DNA of 64,000 nt from Otis tarda (lineage: Eukaryota; Chordata; Aves; Otidiformes; Otididae): contig CM048552.1 of the NCBI GenBank assembly GCA_026413225.1, forward strand, positions 44,593,001-44,657,000. Reading direction: 5' to 3'. How positions within the stretch are numbered: the first letter of the stretch is position 1; each line of letters opens with the position of its first letter. Of this stretch, positions 12,501 to 24,500 are shown in pieces. The notes under the pieces were generated by a model. The model saw only the letters and a list, made by a program, of their open reading frames with translations, made no database searches and had not been told where the DNA came from. A program made the translations under genes and the position numbers.

Positions 12501-15500
12501 CCTCCTTCCCAGGAAGAAAAGGAGGCCAGAAGGCAATGGCAGTGTTTTTAGATAGTGAAAGCAGGGAGAGACTCCATCTGAAGGGAGGGGTATATGGTCT
12601 TAGCTCAGAACAGTCAATCAGATCAAAGCTATCTGAGATGCCACAGTAGCCACTGAAGATCTAATTGTTCCATAGGGTCTCAGTAATGAATGTTGTCAAT
12701 TTTTCTCTTTTTGTAAATGTGTGACACCATTGCTGTTCTGTGCTTTTAAAAGAATATATTCTTTTGTCATTAAATTTGATCCAATGATAAAAAACAATAC
12801 TCAGTATTCTGAAATTTCCTTCTATGCATATAATAATGCCCCAAATTCTAGTACTTAGACCCACTGAGAAACATCTCTCTTGTATGTGGTTATTTTAGAG
12901 TATCTGAAGGGGATTAAGCTGTATTTCCATTGCTTGAGTTGTTTTTTTTTTTTTTGTCATTTTAATGATGCAATTTGCCATTTTGGAAGTGGTGTTTAAT
13001 GTTTTCCTATTAATTTTTTAATATAAAATAATATTAAAAAGTTACATAAGGTAGCAAAAATTAAAGGCAACCCAACAGAGGACATGTTGCAGACTGATCT
13101 GAGTGACTTGGCCTCCAGGAAGATTGCTGGAGGGAGAAAAGCATTGCTTGTAGAACCGTGTAAAGAAAGTGTGTCATCCTGCGTAGACCATTTGCAATAC
13201 GTTCTTGTAAGTAAAGGTTATACACCTAGGAAGAGTGAAAGTTTGCTAGATTTACAGGATTAAGGACTGTACCCTAGAAAGCAATGACTTTCAAAGGAGC
13301 TTTTTGTGTTACAGTGGATAAACCTCTGAATACACAGGATCTTTGAATGAAATGTAGCTGGTAGTGTAACTAAGCAGGCAATATCATCCTTTGTTGTTCA
13401 GCAGGGAAACTGAAAAGGAGCTAATATTACTGTCTGGGGATATGATGTTAGTAAAACCTTTAATACATTATGTCCAGGTCTTATGTTCGTATTTCAAAAG
13501 GCTGTTGAGAAACTGGCTGGTTTCGGAGCTTGGCCTAAAGAAACTTACAGTTTAACTTGTGGTTTGTAGTTTATCCAAGATCAGTTAAGTGATGACTTTA
13601 TCAAGGTCAGGAAATACCCACAGGACAAAGACATCTCTGAGAGACTGCTGTTTACTCTAGCACAAAGAGACTGGAAGCTGAAGCTAGATATATTTAGATG
13701 AGGAGTAAAACACATAATTTTAACAGTGAAATATGAAAACATTGGAACAAATTCTTGAGAATATGGTGGTTTTCTTTGACACCTCTAGGTCAAACTTGGA
13801 TATCTGTCTTAAAGGTACACTGTCATTTAACCAAAAGTTACTGGCTTGAGACAGGATTTAGTAGATGATATCCTGTAAGATGTTTTATATGGGAGGTCAG
13901 ATTGGATGATCATGGTGAATCTGTGCAAAAGATTCCTCTCCCTGCCAGCCTCCTACATATTTTTAAATCAGCTTTGTCTTTTCCCTTTACAAGTGAAGCA
14001 ATGAGTAGGACTTTCAGTGTGGGAGCAGTTTGGCCAAAGATGGGTTTTGTAATAGATTTCTGACTGAATACATGTGAGTAGCATTTTAACTTTCTTTACT
14101 TTTAACCTTTTCCAAGCACTTTAGCTAGTTTTTGATGCTTTCTCTCTTCCCCACTAAACTACATGGGGTTTTTTTTCTGCAAAATCTACACTGAAATGAA
14201 CTATTTTTTTACTTCTTTCAACTAATTAAAGGGATATTCCATGCAAACTGGTGAATGTTCGAGATGCTCTCTCTTCTCTTGCCCCTTCTCCAGCCTTTTT
14301 CCATTGCTGTTGTTCCTCATATTGGAAAAAGCTTCTGGATTCCAGATGGCTTTCGAACTTGCAATCAAAAATTTTAAGTGATATTTATGCACAGCACTAC
14401 ATAAATGCTGAGCAATAATATCGCTGCCAGTCAAGATGATTTAGCTGCATTCACAAGCCCAAACTCATTCAACAATGGCTTATACTTGCTTTGACTGGCT
14501 GTAATGAACAGCCTGTGAGTACCATTGTCTACCATAAAATAAAAGGATGTATTTTCAGAAACTCATCAAGGTAGCATCTCTAATATTTTTTTACTTTCAT
14601 TTGTACTTTGAAAAATCTGCTTTTCTTTGTAAATTATCTTTTGAGTGCTCTGTCTATAATTGCCTTGTTCCATCAACAAGGAATCCTACATCATTTTGAT
14701 GAGTGGCATCCTGAAAGGATGTGGCATATGGAGTCAGATTTTCTTGGGCTAAGCTAAAGGTGGGCTGTTCTGTGCAAAGTCAGCCACCATTGTATGAAAA
14801 ATAAATGAACTGTGAAACAATACTGAAAAAAACAGGTAATGATTGTTACTTAAAGATCTCTGGCAGAAAACAGTTACTGTGAAAGCACTTCAGAGTTTTT
14901 CTGTGATGCTATCAAGCTCACCTAATCTGTCTTAGTTTCTCCACTTTATAGTGAAATTACTTCTTATCTTTGTAAAATGAACCCATGTAATTTACATCAT
15001 TAATTTACACAGTTTACCTAGTTTTCCTGATGCTGTTCTAAATGTATTCAACCTTGAAATGAGAAATGGATCTGGATTTGTATTCCTGCAATTGTCACCT
15101 TGTCATAGTTCTGCCCCGATCGGGACCAGACTATGCAGTCTCTCTCTCGCTCCCCCCACCCTCCGAGAGAATAGGAGGAGATGATATAAGAAAAACGGCT
15201 CAACGTTTGAGATAAGGACAGGGAGAAATCCTTAAAGTTACCATCACGGGCAAAACAGACTCGACTTGGGGAAAACTATTCATTTATTTCTAAAATTAGC
15301 AGGAGAATGAGACAGGGAACAAGATAACCTCCCCCCACCCCTCCCTCTTCCCGGGCTTAACATTATCTCTACTACCTTCCCCTCCCGAGTGGCACGGGGG
15401 GGAAAAGGGAATGGGGGTTGCGGTCAGTTCATCACGCGTTGTTTTATGCCGCTGTGTCATCGTCGGGGGAAGAACTCCTCACATTCCTCCTCTGCTCCAG

Positions 15501-18500
15501 CGTGGGGTCCCTCCCACGGGCCGCAGTCCTTCGTGAAACTGCTCCGGCGTGGGTCATCTCTTCCACGGGGTGCAGTCCCTCTAGAACAGCTGTCCCAGCG
15601 GGCCCTCCACGGGCCACAGCCTCCTTCAGGCATCCACCTGCTCCGGCGTGGGGTCCTCCACGGGCTGCAGGTGGATCTCTGCCCCTCCGTGGACCTCCAT
15701 GGGCTGCAGGGGGACAACCCGCTCCACCATGGTCTTCACCACGAGTTGCAGAGGAATCTTGGCCAGGAGCCGCGTTACTCCTCCCCCTCCTTCTTCACTG
15801 ACCTTGGCGTCTGCAGCCGTTCCTCACAACAGGCTGGCAGACGCCTCTCAGGATCCTTTTTACATCTCGTTCACTTCTCATCTCCTCTCCACTTCTTGCA
15901 GCCAGGCTGGGCCGAGTTGGGCCCAGTTGGCTGCCCAGCGGGAGGCCAGAGGGTGAGGCCTGCAAGGCCCACGAGGCTCGCGCCTCCCCCTCTCTGCCCC
16001 TGCTCAGCAGCTTCACATCTTCTCTTCTCCTTTTTTTTTTCTGTTTTCCCCTTCTTAAATACGTTATCGCAGAGGCGTTATCACGGAACATTCTGCTACC
16101 AATTGGCTCGGCCTTGGCCAGCAGTGGGTCCGCCCTAGGCCCGGCCGAGTCCACTAAACAAAGGGGAGCAACTTCTAGCAGTTCCCTACAGAAGCTACCA
16201 CCTTAGGCCCCCCCTCACTAACAAAACCAGAACACACCTTAATTTCACGGGAGTAAATGGAGAATAGCATCATTTCTACTGCTGTTGCTGTACTGGCAAA
16301 AAAAAAAAAAAAAAAGGCATGAAACAAAAATTCAGACCTATACATCTTTTTTGAAGTTTGAAATCCAAAGGTAAACTTTTCTCAAGTTTGGGTGCTTTGA
16401 TTCATCTCAGTGTAGGTTTTTGGCTTGAAACTCAACTTGGATTTGAAGCTGTGCCTGTTCTTTGCTAGGTAAATGGGATTAGTTGACTGTAGTTAGCTTG
16501 ATCCAATATAGCTCGTAACACATTCATATTTTAGAAAACACTGGCAAGGTTGTCTTGAATTTGTATTTGTTGAAGCTTGTGACTGTCCTCTCCTGAAGGA
16601 AGAAGCAATGATGAGCTAGAAGATACTACCAAAGTTATGATCATATGAAAAATCCAAGCAGGAATAGTGTAAGGGAGAGCTTTTATTTGAACTGACAGCA
16701 GATGCAAAGGCTCAACAGTGGCTGGTTTGTGGCTTGGCATTCAGGATGAGAGAGACAGAAGTTAACAGATAACTAGAGAAACACAGTAAATATGTCCCAA
16801 AGGGAAACCAAGCAAAGTAACTTCTTTGTATATTGTAATCAGTGGGATGTTAAAAGAGGAAATAATGGTAAAGGAACTTACCTCTTCTTACCTTGGTCTT
16901 CCTTGCTCCTGTCACTTGTGAAAGAAAAGCAGACCCATCTCTGGGGTAATTATGCTTACTTATGCATACCTGGAGTTTTTTGATCAATATATCCTGTTAA
17001 TAAAAATAACCCCAAAAGGCCTTCAGTATCAGCTCAGTCCTTGGACAAAGAGACAACAGTTTTTAAATATAGAACTTGTGTAGGTGTGTGTGTATTTCCT
17101 AGGGAGAGCAGACCCAAACCCAACATCTGAAAATGTTCCATTTTATGGAGGGGTTTCAGGTTGCTGTTGTTTTCTGACAATCTGATTTTCTGTCTTTTGA
17201 TGCCTTTCACATAATTATGATCCAGTTCTGCTACCTTTGGAATTCATGGCAGCATTCCCACTAACAGAAGTGTGATGGAGGCATTTTTGGCTATGGGCAT
17301 TTTAATCCTGATGTCCTGGCAAAATTCCAATACACATAATTATGTTCTGGCAAGCTAAATTCCACCTTTATTAATTGTATTAATTATTTGTGTTTGCACA
17401 GCACCTAGAGATTCTAGTTAGTCATGATGCTGAGAAATCTACTATCATGGAAGAACTGTATGTTCCCATTGCTGTGGAATTATTTTGCCTGAAAGGTGGA
17501 CACATGGAAGGTGGCGTTCCGTTTGTCTTAGTATATGGAATGGAGTCCTGACTGCAAGTAATGTTTTATAGAAAGCCATGGAGGCGCATTTTCAGATTGT
17601 GTCTGTATTGTGCTGTGTTTTGCTCTATAGAGATACCTGTGGTAGCTGGTAGTTTAGCAGTCTGATTTCCACAGACTCACGAAATATGCACTGTGAATGT
17701 ACTTATCATTGCATTTTTCTTTTTTTTTTTTAAAAAAAAATCAACCACAAGAAAAACACGCCCCTGCCCCCAACTCCCAGTGATGGGAGAAAGGATTATG
17801 TGTTTTGTGATACGTTGCGTATGTCTGTGTTTAGTTTTCTAAACAATTACAGTTACAGAAAGGAAAATGCTTTTCTGATTTTTGGCAACAGAATTAGTTC
17901 TTTTATTTAATGACTGACTGCGAAGTACTGAATAGAGCTGTGGAGAAATTATTAAGGACTTTGTCAATATGAATTGTCCTTTCTCTCCCATCACAAAGAT
18001 GTTTCAGACTGTTAAATGAATTTAACGTGCAAAATTTGCAGTGACTGAGGCTGTTATGAATTGCTATGCTATTAGCAACCAGGCAACAACCATAGTAACT
18101 ACCATTCTCTACTGGTTTTTCTTGAATCTAAGCAAGAGATTTTTCTTTTAAACTCATACATACACAAAAAAATATATTGTTTTTCTAATTTATTTTTTTC
18201 AAGGCAAATACTTTATAGGTCATGTTTTTGTATCAAAGCTTAAAATATGCCAGTGAATTCCCTCCAGATGGGCAGAAGCCCTCGTGAAACCTAGGTGACT
18301 ACCTGGCAAGTCTGTTGGCATTTCTGGCCTTACCTTAAACATACTTTTGGAGAATGTGATTTATAGAATCATTAAAGTTGGAAAAGGCCTCTAAGATCAT
18401 AAAGTCCAACTGTCAACCCAGCACCACCATGCCTACAAAACCATGCCCCGAAGTGCCATGTCTGCGTGTTTTTTGAACACCTCCAGGGATGGTGACTCCA

Positions 18501-21500
18501 CCACTTCCCTGGGCAGCCTGTTCCACTGCCTGATCACTCTTTCAGTAAAGAAATTTTTCCTAATATCCCACCTAAATCTCCCCTGCTGCAACTCAAGGCC
18601 ATTTCCTCTTGTCGTATCGCTAATTGCTTGGGAGAAGAGACCAACACCCACCTCACTACAACCTCCCTTCAGGTAGCTGTAGAGAGTGGTAAGGTCTCCC
18701 CTCAGCCTTCTCTTTTCTAGACTAAACAATCCCAGTTCCCTCAGCTGCTGCTCAGAAAACTTGTTCTCCAGACCCTTCACTATCTTCGTTGCCCTTTTCT
18801 GGACGCTCTTCAGCAACTCAATGTCCTTCTTGTAGTGAGGGGCTCAAAACTGAACACAGTATTCAGAGTGCGGCCTCAGGAGTGCCGAGTACAGGATGTG
18901 TTGAGCCAGAACCCTCAGAGAAAGTGGTAATGTTTATAGTAGTATATTTTATTATGCTAATTAAGCTGAATTAAGCTGAAAAAAACTGTGATTGTAAAAA
19001 AAAAAAAAATCATAGTTTTGAATTATTACTACGTAATATGGCCTTTTCAATAAAGCTTGTACTATTTATAACATATTTAGGTTAAAAAAAAGTATATATA
19101 TACATGTAAGTATCTTCTTGTAAAAGTAATGTTAGGAATGTACGTGTCACTGAGCTGGCAGCAGCTGTTCTTGTGACCTGAACGTCCTAGGAGCCTTGCT
19201 ACATAGGGCAGTTTCACTGCTAGAGATGTTGCCTTCTGGTGTCACAGGGACAATATCAGAGCAGAAAATGAAACACCTCTGACTAAAGATTTGTTGGTTA
19301 GGAATGCAGGCATATGCTAGTAAAATCTGTATGAAACATTTGTTATTTTATCTGTATAAATATGCTTACATCCATGATCATTCTCTCTCTGTGGCTAGGG
19401 TTAAGCTTCATAAAACTTGTGTTGATTTGCCCAAATATGTATTTCTTAGGCAGTTCAAGTAAGCTGTGTTTAACCCTAGTAGAGCTTTGAAGGAAGAAAC
19501 AACCACTTCTTTGTTAGCTGAGACTTCTGTAGCTTCTCTTCTTCTGGCAGATATGTATGTGACGTGTCCCATATTTTGTCATGCCCTTATTCTTGACTGA
19601 AGAACGGGTGTATAGATGCATTGAAAACTCAACGAATAAAACAATCCAATATTTTGCAGCTTCACTTCTTTAAAAAATAAAAATAAATCCAGTTACTTTA
19701 GAAAGTTCTAAAAGTGACTTTTATCAATATACTTTCAAAGAACTCCTCCAGTAATTCCAATAATATTATGCACAATTTAAGTAAAAAAGAAAAGCCTTTT
19801 TATTCACCTTCTCATGACTGAAGTAGTTTGAATTATATCCTTTTACAGAAACTGAAGATCTGTGTGTTTGATTATTTAATTTATATGTCTATGCATGTGT
19901 GAGTGTGTATGTGTGTTAGAGATACCTATAATAATGAAGTTGTCTGTATCATAGCATATATGACACATTTCTGACAGATACTTAGTCCTTGTAAATGTTG
20001 AAAGCTGAATGCTGGTAACGTATTTATAGTGCAGTATATAGTGTTTACTAGACCAAACATGATTTTACTGAGTGCTGGAGAACCTTATGTTATATAAAAG
20101 GTATGGTCTGGATACAGTTCAGGGCTATATGCATGTGATCACAACCAGTCTATGGTCTTTTTGATTTGTTATCAACGTATTATTTAGCTGAAGTGTTTTC
20201 TGATTGTATAGAGAATTATTATTTATCTGAATTTAAAGTATGAATGGAGACCATGAGTTGTGCTTGTTATATCTGCGTTTCTTACTACTGCTCTTTTTAA
20301 TTTAAGGTTGCCTTTGCCTCCTGGAGCATTCTCAGGTCTTTGGGAAAATCAGGAAACATTCCAGAAGTTGTATTTCCAAAAATTTCCAGTAAGACTTACA
20401 AAATTAATTATATAAACTTTTGGAAGTGCTGAAGAACTGAATGGTAGTAGATTTAAATTGGATAGCATACAAAATTATCATATTTCATTTTAATTGGAGA
20501 TCTTTGATATATGTGTTATACAATTAAAAACATTTCCAGGTAAAATTTTTTTTGTCCATACTTTAAGCTTTTGGGCACACTGGGTTTTTTTTTGTTTTGG
20601 TTTGTTTGGTTTTTTTTTTTTAAGACCTGAAACAGAAGAAGTAAACCTCAAGCTTCTGAACCTGTAAGTTCATTTGATCTAATAAAATATATAAGCCTCA
20701 CAACTTTAGACTAGCACAGCTTCAAATACGCTAATGCTGTCAACATGCAGTCATTCTAACTTAGTCCAAAATGTACACTTGCCTGCTGTGCACCAAAATA
20801 CGTTGGAGGCTCCTTACTGCATTATTTATGTTTCCTTGTCAGATGAACTATCAAAGGACTGGCTTCCTACTTTCCTTGCAGAAATAGATAGATTGGTCCT
20901 ATATGAACGTCCAGAATGGAAGGTTTGGTTCAATAAAAGTAAATAAGTGAATTGATCAGGCGAATTATTTTTGTGTGCACTTGTATCATGATTATTATGT
21001 ATGTTTGGATCCAGCAAAGAGGAGCAATTTGACAACTGTCATTATATTGTAACAATTCCATTCTCGTGTAGATTCAGACAACATCCTTCTCCAAGCTCAA
21101 AGTAAGCAGAGTTGGAAAAAAAATCCAAATTTTTGTGTTGTCTTCTGTTCTGTCTTAACAAAAGACTACAAAACCTTTCTGGAAAGGGAACTACGTGATA
21201 TATTATGACATAAGAATGTTGAAAAATATTACAGAATGAAATCTTTTGCGCACCAAAAATGTATTTCATTTGAAACAGTCACTTTCATTTGTTGATTTTG
21301 TGTGAAATTAATGGATGTTCCTAGTACTATATCTGAGTTTTTTTGGTTCTGTTGTTTTTAGGGATATTATGATACTATGGATGCAGGTTATATGGATGAA
21401 GATGGCTATTTATACGTCCTGTCTCGAGCTGATGATGTGATCAATGTTGCTGGACACAGAATTTCAGCAGGCGCGATTGAAGAGGTTAGCATTGCCTGAC

Positions 21501-24500
21501 AGTAAAATAGAAGAGTGAAAGATGAGTAAAGAAAGCTGAGACTGAAAATCTTTGAAAATATCTCACTTTCTTTCTGCTTTTTTTTGATTGCGTTTCTATT
21601 GGTACTTTTAACCAAAACTTTAATTGTTTCAGATCCTTCCTATTAAGGTGTTTTCCAGGACCATAATAAATTTAGTCAGCAATAAGCAGTTTGTTTCATG
21701 GGATTGATAAGACAGGCATGATTTGACATTTGAAGGTGGAGTTAAGGGGCAGGATGGTAGCATGTGAAGCCTTCCTGTGAGCTCTGATAACATGTTTATT
21801 GGGGAATACATTAAGATAATGTAGGGTCAATATGCCAAGTAGTTTCACCAGCTACCGTAGTTATTTTGGAGTAGGAACTTTTATTCCTAAAATACAGTTT
21901 TTAGTTTAGGTTTTTTTTTTTTTTTTTTAATGTGCTTAGTGTTGGCTGTATTCTTTTCACAGAGACTCACAGTACTTTTTCTTCATTTGAAGAGTTTCCT
22001 TCAGAGTTTTTTCTGAGTTGTTTTGTCTCTTACTGTATGAGCAGTGCTAAATGAACAGTGAAAATTTCTGTAAAAAAACCCTGCTGTTAAATTGAAAGTC
22101 ATTAATGTAATACCCATGCAACTCAAAAAGTTGAAAATAGTGCAGTTCATAATAGTATCTGAATTTCATATCATTGTACAAATTTCCCTAATGGCATATC
22201 AATTGCTTATTTGGGGACTATAGAAAAAGGTGTGCTGGGCATGTACAAGGGACAAATACACTTTTAAGAACTCTGAATTTAACTGTTCGCTGGATCACAA
22301 ACTAATCTGTTAGTTACTTTTTGCTTCATAATGTCTATTACTCTAGTGTCTATTTTTTAATGGCTAGAAAACTTAGAATAAAAGAAATTCTGATTACACA
22401 GAAGTGAACAAATTCAGATAAACACAGGCAATCCTTTGAGGATCAGTCGGCCAGGGAGCTGAACCGGTGCTGCTGTGACTTGGGTGTGTGGATACATAAA
22501 GGTGGCTTTCAGTCTGCTGAAACCTCTTTGCCTTTGAAGTCATTTTTTTGTACTGCTCTACTAAAGCGCCGCAGGGAGCCTCATCCCCACCCCTTACTGC
22601 TCAGGGACTGAGCTGGGCACTGTTTCTTCACTTCAGGCAGAATCTGAAGCTACTGTAACAAATGACAAATTGAATCACCTCTTGTGCTGTGTTACCTTTG
22701 TATCTGTCGTCCTGAGCTCAGTGTCTCTGTTGTTCTCCCCACTAGTCAGGTATCTCCCCTAGAAACAAAAAATGTTTCATCACTATGAAATTCTAGAAGC
22801 TTTTCAATTCAGCTTTTGAACAAAGCTAAAAAGCAAGAGTTGTTAATCATGCACAGCAAATGACTAGTTAAATGGAAAAGCATTAACAAGACCACAATTA
22901 GCTCTTCAGCAAGATCAGTAAATACAGAATTAGAGGTTCATTGAATCGCCATCTAATTAAGTGACAGTCCACCTTGTTGAGCAAGTATATAATCTGTATT
23001 TGCATTATAGCTGCATTACAAGCTTAACATGTTTTTCCTTAGTGGTTTGACTAAGAATTTCAGCTTTATTATGTTCCAAACAATTTGTTTCTTTGTCTAA
23101 GGTATCTTTTAGTATCATTGGAGCTCCAGTGCAGTTGGTGTTACTGTTTACCTTGCCAGTCAGTGGATGTTAGCCATTTTTGTAACCTCAGCTTGTGTTG
23201 ATCCATCCATCTCTTTTGTCTGTACGTCTATGGTGTCTCTGCTTGCCTTGACTCTTTCTGAAAGAGCCCAAATCAAATTGTGCGTATCTGAGGCAACAGA
23301 CTTGAAATTGAGGAATTTAGCATGAGAAATCCCCTTCCTGATGGTGGAGTTTGTCTGTTGCCACATTAGACATCCATCCTTGTGCCCAGTGATCATTCCA
23401 GGAATACCATTTCACTTTCTTGAGATTTTTCTTACTTCTAAACAACTTTAAAATGTCTAGTGCTGATTTTGTTCTTTTCAGCTGTTTTACGTAGTTTGAA
23501 AATTTTAACATTTGTATTTACACTTTCAGTCATTTTAAATTAGCTGTCCCAAAGTCAAAGGCATGTTGAGAGGATTTTTGGATAGATGGAAGAAAATAGT
23601 ACAGTGACTGCAATATTTCAGCTTAATATAAGATTTTTATGAACAAGTGACAGACTCAAATGACACAAACAAGCTGCTACAAAACAAGCTGGCAACACTT
23701 AAATCTCTACCATAGGGGTCCTGTTGATGCATATAGGTAATTATGGTACTCATGGTAATAACAGATTGCTGCAGACCTTTTTGCTATGGTTCTGTGGAAA
23801 ACAAGAATAGTTACTCTAGTTGTAGACTTTACTAGTCTACTTTTCCATAATTACTTGCCTTTTCTTCCTTTTATTTTTTTTTTTTTTTTGGTTATATATG
23901 GCAATCAAGTTGCTGTGTTCAGAGTCAAGAAGTCAGAGCAGGAAAGAATGGGTATTTATAGCAGGAAATGGAATGCATTCTTGAGGCTCTGGACTAGAGG
24001 TGACCAAGTGTGCATGATGCATTGAAATACCATGGAGATTTGGAGTTGCGTAAGATTCATTTCTGCATGATTTCTCAATTTGGATACAATGACTTCTGGA
24101 CAAAGTAGGCTGCATCTGAATTCAAGTGTACTTGTGTATATTTAGCTTCAGTGTTTTTGCAGCAGAGTCCTCTGCCCTTCTAGTTCTAGGATAAGCCCAG
24201 ACAGAACTAACTCCAGTCTGTTGCACTTGCTGTTCTATATAGGGCTTGTCCACATCCCATTTAATTCCTGTGAAGAATACACAGTTTCAAAAGTTGTGTG
24301 TAAATGGTCATGCTTGTGTACTTTGATAGAGCATGCCTCCACTATTAAGTGTTTCCCATTTGTTTTTTTTGTAGCATGAGACATTCCTAGGATCATAGTT
24401 TGTGAAATTAGTATAGCTTCTGTCAAACAGAGTATGTGAGAAACTTTGTGCAGATTCGTTTTGCTGCATACTAGTTGGTGTGTGTTATAGGGACCATGCA

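Larger units (their letters stand above)
7114..20306 (+). other. ACSS3: ACSS3 intron, 13.2 kb, with several transposon insertions
   Basis: Large intron between the NIVVK and LPLPPG exons. Four dated insertions lie in it: a CR1 fragment near 11.15 kb, an ancient CR1/L3-like fragment at 13.45-13.93 kb, a solo LTR at 15.10-16.23 kb and a CR1 3' end at 18.36-18.90 kb. The rest is AT-rich unique sequence without recognisable genes. Confidence 0.8.

Noticed and set aside
15389-16138. Open frame of 249 codons and several overlapping ones on both strands
   Set aside because: They lie entirely inside the solo LTR and arise from its GC-rich, stop-poor repeats. There is no protein motif.
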